Shown here: positions 56,932 to 64,000 of the stretch, piece by piece
Layout: the number at the start of each line of letters is the position of its first letter
Numbering within the stretch: position 1 is the first letter of the stretch
From: Mycoemilia scoparia
Lineage: Eukaryota > Kickxellomycota > Kickxellomycetes > Kickxellales > Kickxellaceae
Assembly (NCBI GenBank): GCA_027575805.1
Contig: JANBPU010000003.1
Location: forward strand, 310,001 to 374,000
Length of the DNA: 64,000 nt
Reading direction: 5' to 3'
Notes under the pieces: generated by a model
What the model saw: only the letters and a program-made list of their open reading frames with translations
What the model was told of the DNA's origin: nothing
Database searches by the model: none
Program-made: the position numbers and the translations under genes

Positions 56932-59514
56932 ATGGACCCTTACTCTAGGGGATCCGCTTCCCGCCCTCCCCTTCGTTTCAAGAAGGCCTCCATGTTCCGT
57001 TCTGAAGAGATGTCGCTTGTACAAATGTACATTCCTCGTGAGGTCTCCCGCGACATTGTTGCTGAGCTTGGTGAGCTTGGCGCTGTGCAATTCCGGGACC
57101 TCAATCCCGACGTAAATGCCTTCCAACGTACCTTTGCCGGTGAGATTCGTCGCTGGGACGAGGTTGAGCGCAAATTGCGTTTCCTGAACTCCTTCATTGA
57201 AAAGCTTGGTATCGAAGTCATGCCAATTGACTCGATTGAAGTGAGTACCGAAGCCATGCGCCCCTCTGAGCTCGAGGAAATGGAAAGAGTTATTTCTGAG
57301 CACGAGGTCCAGGTTAAGCGCCTGAACGATGCGTATGAAGAGGTACTGCGCCGCTATCTCGAGCTCGATGAGAAGAGACATGTTCTTAGAGAGACTTCCC
57401 AGATTTTTGGCGAAGATGGTACATCGAGTGCTCCACAGCTTCCCAATCGCCGCAACTCGCGTGTCAGCGGTGCAAGCATTGTCGAAGACCCCAGCACTCC
57501 ATTCCTCAACTCTCAGCGCATCGAACTTGATGTTTTACCTGAGACCCCTGCAGGAAGTGTTGCTGGTGTGATCCAACGTTCGCTTGTAGCCACATTTGAG
57601 CGTGTCTTGTGGCGTTCACTTCGTGGTAACCTGTTCTTTAACCACATCGATATCGATGAGGACATCATTGACCCTGACACTGATGAGAAAGTATCCAAGT
57701 CTGTATTTGTTGTCTTTACTCACGGCGGTTCTCTCAGAGAGCGTGTTGAGAAGATTGCAGAGAGCTTTGGTGCTTCGCTGTATCCTGTAAATGATAATTC
57801 CGAGGCTCGCAACGAAGAGCTCATTCATGTTATGGCCGAGTTAGATGAGCGCCAACGCATTATGGATCAGAATGTAGAGGCTCGTAGAGCCAAGCTTGAG
57901 GAGCTAGCTCGCGACATCACACACTGGGCGGTCGCTGTGAAGAAAGAAAAGGCAACATACCACACCCTGAATCTTTTCAACTATGATGACAACCGTAATG
58001 CCCTTATTTCTGAGGGATGGTGTGCCACTAATGAGGTTGAGATCGTGAGATTTGCCCTCAAGAGAGCTTCTGAGGCATCAGGCTCAAATGTTTTGGCCGT
58101 TTTACAGGAAATCCGCACAACCAAGGAGCCGCCTACCTTTATCCGTACAAACAAATTCACAGAAGGCTTCCAAAACATTGTCGATGCTTATGGCGTGCCC
58201 AAGGCAGGAGAGGCCAACCCTGGTTTGTTCACTGTGATCACTTTCCCATTCCTCTTCTCACTTATGTTTGGTGACTTTGGTCATGGTTTTATAATGGCTC
58301 TGGCTGCAGCATTCCTTTGTATCTATGAGCGTCCTTTGGCTAAGGCCAAGGCTGGCGAAATATTTGACATGTTCTTTGGAGGAAGATACATCATTCTTCT
58401 CATGGGACTTTTCTCTATCTACTCAGGTTTCATCTACAACGATATTTTCTCCCGTACCACTCATTTCTTCAAGAAGGGATGGACTTGGCCCGACGTTTCT
58501 GAAGAAGGAAAGTCTGTAGATGCTCATTCTAACGGCCACACGTACATCTTCGGTCTTGACCCAACCTGGCACCACTCCGAAAATGCCCTCATTTTCACCA
58601 ATTCGTATAAAATGAAGATGTCGATTATCCTTGGTGTCATCCACATGTCGTTTGGTATCTTCATGCAAATCCCCAATGCACGCCATTTCAAGAAGGCAGT
58701 AAACATTTGGCACGTATTTGTTCCCCAAATAATCTTTCTTCTCTCCATCTTTGGATACCTCTGCTTCACCATTATCTACAAGTGGAGTATTAACTGGTAT
58801 GCCAAGGATGAGAATGGAAACAACATCCACAACTCCCCTCCAAGCTTGCTCAACATGTTGATCTACATGTTCCTTAGTCCTGGAAGCGTCAGCCCTGATG
58901 AGCAGCTCTATACCGGCCAGGCCTTCATTCAGACTGTTTTGCTCCTGATGGCACTTGTCTGTGTTCCCTGGATGTTGCTAGTTAAGCCACTTATCCTTCG
59001 CCGTGAACACCAAAGCATCCCCGAGCAAGGCTATGAGCAGATCACCACCACTAGAATTAGTACAGACAGCGTTGATTCTGATGGTCTGACAGGCCTCACC
59101 GAGACCGAAGAAATGCACCAGGATGACTTCGACTTTGGCGATATCATGATTAACTCTGTCATTCATACCATTGAGTTCTGCCTCAATGCTATCTCTAACA
59201 CTGCTTCCTACCTTCGTTTGTGGGCCCTTAGTCTTGCACACGCCCAGCTCTCCGAAGTGCTGTGGAGCATGGTCATGGAAATCGCTTTGGTCAAGACCCA
59301 AGGCTCGCCATTTGCCCCTGTTGCCATCTTCTTGGGCTTTGCTGTCTGGTTCTTCTTGACACTCAACATTCTTCTTCTCATGGAAGGTCTTTCTGCATTC
59401 TTGCACGCTCTTCGTCTTCACTGGGTTGAGTTCAATGGCAAGTTCTACGATGGTACTGGTACCAAATTTAGTCCATTCTCATTCCATACCATTCTCAGCG
59501 AATCCAGTGACTAA
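56932..59514 (+). CDS. VPH1: V-type proton ATPase subunit a
   Basis: Single exon of 860 aa, the normal length of yeast Vph1 (840). The cytosolic N-terminal half opens with FRSEEMSLVQMYIPREVSRD and has the ELGELGAVQFRDLNPDVNAF segment. The C-terminal half has the membrane helices (SLMFGDFGHGFIMALAAAFL, YIILLMGLFSIYSGFIYND), and the essential arginine in the proton path is present in SYLRLWALSLAHAQLS (about residue 762). Subunit a forms the half-channels through which protons enter and leave the c-ring when ATP is used to acidify vacuoles or endosomes. Codon use is biased toward C-ending codons and there are no introns, consistent with high expression. Confidence 0.95.
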   Translation: MDPYSRGSASRPPLRFKKASMFRSEEMSLVQMYIPREVSRDIVAELGELGAVQFRDLNPDVNAFQRTFAGEIRRWDEVERKLRFLNSFIEKLGIEVMPIDSIEVSTEAMRPSELEEMERVISEHEVQVKRLNDAYEEVLRRYLELDEKRHVLRETSQIFGEDGTSSAPQLPNRRNSRVSGASIVEDPSTPFLNSQRIELDVLPETPAGSVAGVIQRSLVATFERVLWRSLRGNLFFNHIDIDEDIIDPDTDEKVSKSVFVVFTHGGSLRERVEKIAESFGASLYPVNDNSEARNEELIHVMAELDERQRIMDQNVEARRAKLEELARDITHWAVAVKKEKATYHTLNLFNYDDNRNALISEGWCATNEVEIVRFALKRASEASGSNVLAVLQEIRTTKEPPTFIRTNKFTEGFQNIVDAYGVPKAGEANPGLFTVITFPFLFSLMFGDFGHGFIMALAAAFLCIYERPLAKAKAGEIFDMFFGGRYIILLMGLFSIYSGFIYNDIFSRTTHFFKKGWTWPDVSEEGKSVDAHSNGHTYIFGLDPTWHHSENALIFTNSYKMKMSIILGVIHMSFGIFMQIPNARHFKKAVNIWHVFVPQIIFLLSIFGYLCFTIIYKWSINWYAKDENGNNIHNSPPSLLNMLIYMFLSPGSVSPDEQLYTGQAFIQTVLLLMALVCVPWMLLVKPLILRREHQSIPEQGYEQITTTRISTDSVDSDGLTGLTETEEMHQDDFDFGDIMINSVIHTIEFCLNAISNTASYLRLWALSLAHAQLSEVLWSMVMEIALVKTQGSPFAPVAIFLGFAVWFFLTLNILLLMEGLSAFLHALRLHWVEFNGKFYDGTGTKFSPFSFHTILSESSD

Positions 59515-59695
59515 GCATCTTTGCGTTGTAACGCCCTGATTTATAATCCATAGTCAGCTACATTTACTTTATCTTTGCTTCTTATAATCATGCCTGCTCA
59601 TACACTTCTGTTTCTTAACTATGGCTAACACTCAGTAGCTTATACTTTGCGTTTTATCAGATTGATTTTCGAAAATACAAACCAAACAAAATATA

Positions 59696-61264
59696 TTAGA
59701 AAACAAACATGTGTTTACTACCCCAGCCTGTTCCAAGTGCTAGTTTTTCGGCCAACTCTGATGGAGTACCGTTTTCTGACCAGTTAATCTGCGTCATGGG
59801 CTGGCTGACAAGCTTTCCTTGTCTCATCAGCGAAAGTAGGTGATCCCACATTTCTAGGCGTTCTTGTTCAGAGTGCGATTTGTACCAACGCGTCATCCAG
59901 AACCCCTTGGCTTGTATGTCCTTGAATATAAGGAACGAGGTTGGAAGTGTCACTGGTTGCCTGGACATGCCACCATAGGTAACCAAAATGCCATGACGGC
60001 TATATAGATTTATAAAAATCCGTGTAGGCTTAGAATAGTGGGCTGTTTTTAACCAAAGATGTTATGCAAATGTAGCTTTACCTACCTCAGGAATTTGGTC
60101 ATAGCCAGTGTTTGCTTGCCACCAACGCAGTTGAGACCAAGTTTGATAGGTTGTTCAAGGTTGTTGAGAGTAACAGATACATCGCTGCTCTTTAGATCCG
60201 TATCCTTTATTACCATGGTGGCACCTAAGCTCTTTAGTTCCTCCGAAAGCTCATCAAAGTTATCTCTATAATTCAATTCCAAGCTAAATTAAAATGTACA
60301 TGTTATGTTATGCAAAAAAAACATTACTTTAACTAACCTGTCTCTTATGATATTTATTGTGTTGATACCCCACTCACGGCATAGCTGGATCACAGCCCTT
60401 CCAACACCACTATTAGCTCCATTTTGTATCACATAGTCTCCAGGGCTGAGGTCCACGAAATCTTTGAGCATTCTATATGCAGTGCTTGGGTTGACCTTTA
60501 TTGTTGAAACTTGCTCTGGAGTCACGCCGTTACAATTGGGGACAGCCACCAGGTCATTAGTAGGGACAATGGCATGTGTGCACCAAGTTCCTGTTATCAA
60601 AGAGAAAGCATAAAGATATTAGGAATGGTAAAAGTCGACAACGTTACAAAATTGAACAATTGTTACGATCTGCCTACCAATTTTACCAGACTGATTTGGA
60701 AGTACCCAAGCTCCCACTTCAAAGTTCTTGCTATCTTCTGTTGTTTCGCCAACTTTAAGTATTTCGCCAACACCTTCATTCCCACCAATAGCGACGCTTA
60801 CATTTTTTGGTGTCTGGGAATCAGCACCTTCTTCAATGTATACGAGCTCTCTGTTTGAGAATTGGCCCTTCACAGGATAGAGGCCTTCGATTTGGTTTAG
60901 ATCTGAGGGGTTTACAGGCGATGCCATCATTCTAATCAGTGCCATTCCCTCTGGGATATCATCTGAAAGAGAAATATCTGCAATTCTAATGATAAAAATA
61001 GTGTTTCAGGGCTAGTTTGGAGATAGTAGCAACAATATCCTGAGGTATCATATATACATACTTTAAAACCTCATTTGGAGGTCCGGGCTTCTCATAGACT
61101 GCCGCTCTGCTTTTGCGAATGGCGCTCAAATTATAGGCACATTGATGGAAGAGTTTATGCTTGCTTCCAAAGTAGATATTCGTTTTCTGAAGAGTAGAGT
61201 GCAATGGATAGCTCTGGCGACCCAAGAATAAAGGTTGAAGGGTTTTATGCAAGGGTGACGACAT
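59696..61264 (-). CDS. ETR1: Mitochondrial 2-enoyl thioester (trans-2-enoyl-CoA) reductase
   Basis: Five exons, 61264-61062, 60985-60678, 60590-60338, 60265-60086 and 59999-59696, give 415 aa. The N terminus is basic and Ser/Thr-rich (SSPLHKTLQPLFLGRQ), as for a mitochondrial presequence. Typical MECR/Etr1 segments follow: IRMMASPVNPSDLNQIEGLY, GGNEGVGEILKVG, a Rossmann motif in VIQNGANSGVGRAVIQL, ILVTYGGMSRQPVTLP and FKDIQAKGFWMTRW. The enzyme reduces enoyl thioesters with NADPH in mitochondrial fatty acid synthesis, needed for lipoic acid and respiration. The fourth exon's acceptor (TATAG at about 60266) was chosen over an upstream one because it gives RDRDNFDEL. Confidence 0.9.
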
Positions 61265-61475
61265 ATCAAATATTAATAAAATTCAGTCAAGATCAAGGAA
61301 CAAGTAAGATAAAGCCATTGGCCGCACAAATATAACTTGGTGATAAGTATGTTGTTTTTATGGGACCATTATATGAGTGAACGATATTTTGTGATATACA
61401 TAGTGTTTTTATAGTCATTATGTTCATAAATGTGATGGAGTTAAATGGGTGAGGAAATAAGTGATCTGTAAGATA

Positions 61476-61590
61476 TGGGCAATAATTTTTGAAGGGTAAA
61501 TTTTAGTGACCACTGATTATAGGGGATATTACAGTCAAGAGGATGTCCAGTTTTACTAGTAAACTTTCACCCTTCAAAAATAGCTTCCCA
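61476..61590 (+). mobile_element. MITE-like inverted-repeat element, copy 8
   Basis: A 115-bp copy with ends TGGGCAATAATTTTTGAAGG and CCCTTCAAAAATAGCTTCCC plus A, flanked by TA at 61474-61475 and 61591-61592. The interior (CCAGTTTTACTAGTAAAC) is shared with copy 4, making the two a subfamily distinct from copies 1, 5 and 7. Confidence 0.85.
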
Positions 61591-61728
61591 TATAATCCCG
61601 AAAACCCCCTCATAAAACCTATAAAAAGTATTTATTTGTCTTGAAAATATTAAACCCACTATGACCAACAATGATAGTTTAGAAATCAAAAGTTTCACAT
61701 CTTTAAAATCTAGTCATAATTCTGGGTT

Positions 61729-62085
61729 TTGTCATGGTATCTCATGAAACCATGAGCACAGAGATCATTCTATATGCTGTTATTATATGGCTTAGTATAT
61801 GCCTTAATGGGATTTCTTATAAACAGAAAGCCTCATAACAAGTATATAATATATTTTAACAGCCACTTATTATTATTATTATTAGTATCACTTTTCTATG
61901 GTAAAGATTTTTACTATAAGTACTTAGTATGTTTCACTTTTAATAAAAAACACACAACTTTATAACATTTATTCTTTAATATATTCAACTATAAAGTATC
62001 ATTTATTTATTATGGCGGGAAGTGAATCTACAGCTTCTTCTATCAAGATAAATTCTGTACTAGATAGGAGTGAAGTCAAGTCAGT
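61729..62085 (+). repeat. LTR-like module 1 with short gag-like start
   Basis: It begins with a small hairpin (TGTCATGGTATCTCATGAAA followed by CCATGAGCA) and runs AT-rich for about 280 bp to an ATG at 62012 that starts a short frame (MAGSESTASSIKINSVLDRS). Module 2 repeats this layout. I infer LTR-retroelement relics; no LTR pair, integrase or polymerase is visible, so this is tentative. Confidence 0.35.
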
Positions 62086-62477
62086 TTTGTCATGGTATTT
62101 GATGGAACCATGAACAAGTTGGCATATTCAGCCACTTTGTTGGAATAATTATAAACAAACTTACAATGTTGTTATAATGATCTATTATTTCCTTTATTAT
62201 TATAAATATAAACAACTCTGTAGCCACAAACATTGTACCAGCTACAAACATTCTCTATGAGGAGAAGACTTTTCACTATATAACAGATACTTTTTCCATA
62301 GCTGACTTTACAATAACTGATTTCTCTGAATTCTAACTATTAAATAAAGCCTTTTATTATTAACCATCTGTTAAAGTTTATTCTGTTAAAACTATGTCTA
62401 AGGAGTCATCTAAAGCACTCGCTGAACCTAGTATCTCTGGCACTGGTGGAGACACAACTGTGTTAGTTTTAAGAAAA
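62086..62477 (+). repeat. LTR-like module 2 with short gag-like start
   Basis: It begins with a hairpin nearly identical to that of module 1 (TGTCATGGTATTTGATGGAA followed by CCATGAACA), then AT-rich sequence with a TATATAA motif (about 62278), and an ATG at 62394 opening MSKESSKALAEPSISGTGGD. This frame runs into the tRNA-Asp gene. It appears inserted within or after the start of module 1. Tentative. Confidence 0.35.
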
Positions 62478-62549
62478 TCTCCGTTAGTATAGTGGCGAGT
62501 ATACCAGTCTGTCACATTGGAGACCCGGGTTCAATTCCCGGACGGAGAG
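62478..62549 (+). tRNA. tRNA-Asp (GTC)
   Basis: A 72-nt cloverleaf folds by eye: acceptor stem TCTCCGT with ACGGAGA and discriminator G, a D-arm of the tRNA-Asp type (GTATAGTGG), anticodon stem CCAGT/ATTGG enclosing the loop CTGTCAC with anticodon GTC at 62511-62513, and a T-arm with the loop TTCAATT. There is no intron. A T-rich run (TTTTTTATATTTTTT) follows at 62551, as expected for a polymerase III terminator. Confidence 0.93.
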
Positions 62550-62566
62550 ATTTTTTATATTTTTTC
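62550..62566 (+). terminator. Polymerase III termination T-run after tRNA-Asp
   Basis: Two T-runs of six immediately downstream of the tRNA match the usual oligo-T stop for RNA polymerase III. Confidence 0.7.
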
Positions 62567-62715
62567 TAGACCTAGATTACTTTATCCAATAATCATTTAA
62601 TAATCTCACCCAAGTGGATTACTCTTGATTATTTCAACATTTTTAAAAGCTATTTAGAGGGACAGCAAATATTTGTTTATTTATAGATATAGACTTTTGC
62701 TTGTTTATAAACTAG

Positions 62716-64000
62716 ATGTTGCAGCAAAATAAGAACTTCCTTGAAAAACTAACTCCTCCAAACTATTTTTCTGGTTTGGGTCGTGGAGCAACTGGATTTA
62801 CTACAAGACTAAATCTGGCAATCTATTGAACAGCAGATGGATGTGCGAAGAAAGAGGCGCAGAGAAGCACACAAAAATGAAAATATGGAGCAGATGAAAA
62901 AGCAGAATCCAGTCAGCAGTTTACTGATATTAAACGCCAACTCATCCATTTGAGTGAGGGTGAATGAATGGCTATTCTAGAAACAACAAATATATCTGAA
63001 AAGAGGAGAAAGAAAGAACCAAAATGGAAAGATTTTCTTTTGTTGGCCGATTTCAGGGAAATAGGAAAGGCCAGAAACAAAGTCCTTGAAATCAAACTTG
63101 ACTAGGTAGGTGGTGATTCTATATCAGGAAAAACCACAATTGACCCTTGTGGATATCTAACATCTTTGAATTCCTCAGTAGTCATGACTGCTTCTGATAT
63201 TGGAGACATCCAAAAGGCCTGGCAATTTCTCAAATCTGCCACAATGACTAATCCCAAGCATGCTCCAGGTTGGATATCTGCAGCACAGTTGGAGAAACTT
63301 GCTGGAAAAATGGTGACTGCAAGATCAATAATAGCAAAAGGTTGTGAGGAGTGTCCAAAAAATGAAGATATTTGGATGGAAGCAATTCAGCTAAACACAA
63401 AAGGAAATGCAAAAGTCATATTGGCAAGTGCCGTGAGACATTTACCAAAATCTGTCCCCATATGGCTTGCTGCAAGTGAGCTCGATGATGTAAAAAGCAA
63501 ATGAAGAGTTTTCCGACGGTGGCTCAAGTTCATACCTACTTTAGTCCAGCTATGGAAAGCAGTAATCAGCTTTGAAGAGCCAGAAAACGCAAAAGTACTA
63601 TTATCTAGGTCTGTTGAATTGATCCCCACATTAGTTGATATATGACTGGCTTTGGCTAAACTAGAGACATACAAAAATTCACAAAAGATGCTAAATAAGG
63701 CCAGAGCAATAGTCCCAACAAGTCACGAAATTTGGTTTGCTGCTGCTCAGCTAGAAGAGCAGCAGGGTCACAATGAAAGGGTTTACAAAATTATCCACCG
63801 TGCAGTGCTGACACTAGCGAAAAAGGGTATAGCGTTTGATAGGGAGCACAGGCTAAATGAGGCTATTGAAATGGAAGAGAGGGGATACTTGGAAGTGTGT
63901 AGATCAATAATTCGAGCAGTGGCCAATGTTGATTTGGAGGAAGAAAATAAGGCTGATGTTTGGATCAGTGAAGCAGAAAGGCAGCAAGAAAAAGGCCACA
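62716..64000 (+). pseudogene. PRP6: Decayed copy of the splicing factor Prp6 (partial, runs off the end)
   Basis: The segment near 62716 has the PRP1_N signature (PPNYFSGLGRGATGFTTR) followed, after deletions and at least two frame changes, by FTDIKRQLIHLSEGE, TTIDPCGYLTSLNS and then HAT/TPR-type repeats (APGWISAAQLEKLAGKM, NAKVLLSRSVELIP, SHEIWFAAAQLEEQQG, ADVWISEAERQQEKG). Intact Prp6 is a U4/U6-U5 tri-snRNP protein. At least four in-frame stops interrupt it: after SEGE (TGA where Trp is expected), after VLEIKLD (TAG where Gln is expected), after DDVKSK (TGA) and after PTLVDI (TGA where Trp is expected). These read as transition mutations. It is a pseudogene or relic; the functional copy must lie elsewhere. 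Confidence 0.82.

Larger units (their letters stand above)
61265..62477. other. AT-rich intergenic region with mobile-element traces
   Basis: 1.2 kb holding MITE-like copy 8 and two related LTR-like segments, listed separately, before the tRNA-Asp gene. No conserved gene is visible. Confidence 0.5.

Noticed and set aside
60266..60337. Alternative upstream acceptor for ETR1 exon 4 (near 60287)
   Set aside because: It keeps the frame but inserts residues LELNY that the family lacks; the downstream acceptor gives the conserved RDRDNFDEL.
576..61590. CRISPR array or regularly spaced repeats
   Set aside because: The repeats are kilobases apart, are in both orientations and are eukaryotic in context; no spacer array exists.

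Overview
The window is nuclear DNA of a fungus. It has spliced genes with short introns (about 70-125 nt, GTAAGT/GTATGT donors, CTAAC/CTAAT-like branch sites) and about twenty conserved eukaryotic genes, including markers typical of fungi (MKT1, Spa2, Coq11 as a stand-alone protein, two DUF4112 proteins, tyrosinase). Moderately AT-rich intergenic DNA, a GH20 hexosaminidase of the cytosolic-looking type and an HROB-like OB-fold protein suggest an early-diverging (zygomycete-grade) lineage; this placement is inference.

Layout. 0-10 kb: 3' end of an unidentified gene, a GH20 hexosaminidase-like gene, a SET/MYND-type protein (minus), and MKT1. 10-20 kb: a long leader/intergenic stretch, an orphan protein with a W2-like C-terminal domain, Trm112, a DTWD1-like tRNA modification enzyme (minus), and a class II histone deacetylase. 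20-30 kb: leukotriene A4 hydrolase-type aminopeptidase, PA2G4/EBP1 homologue (minus), DENR/Tma22, Coq11-like SDR (minus), an orphan membrane protein (minus), and a related reading frame carrying three in-frame TAG codons. 30-45 kb: HROB-like OB-fold protein, an F-box-like protein (minus), Spa2-type polarity scaffold, an acyl-CoA-ligase-like gene (minus) with a perfect 54-bp palindrome in one intron, and eIF2B gamma (minus). 45-64 kb: two neighbouring DUF4112 genes, tyrosinase (minus), NAC beta subunit (minus), V-ATPase subunit a, mitochondrial 2-enoyl thioester reductase (minus), possible LTR relics, a tRNA-Asp, and a decayed Prp6 copy running off the end.

Functionally the window is mostly unlinked housekeeping genes. 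Translation is well represented (eIF2B gamma, DENR, Trm112, NAC beta, DTWD1-like, PA2G4, MKT1, tRNA-Asp), but there is no operon-like cluster. The clearest structure not explained by genes is a dispersed family of eight short inverted-repeat elements (about 70-116 bp, complete copies 97-116 bp), behaving like MITEs with 2-bp A/T target duplications. They lie between genes, several just beyond stop codons. Two regions carry nonsense codons that read as C-to-T or G-to-A transitions (the Prp6 remnant and the orphan paralogue), which would fit RIP-like mutation or ordinary pseudogene decay. All exon boundaries were assigned by eye from splice signals and family similarity.
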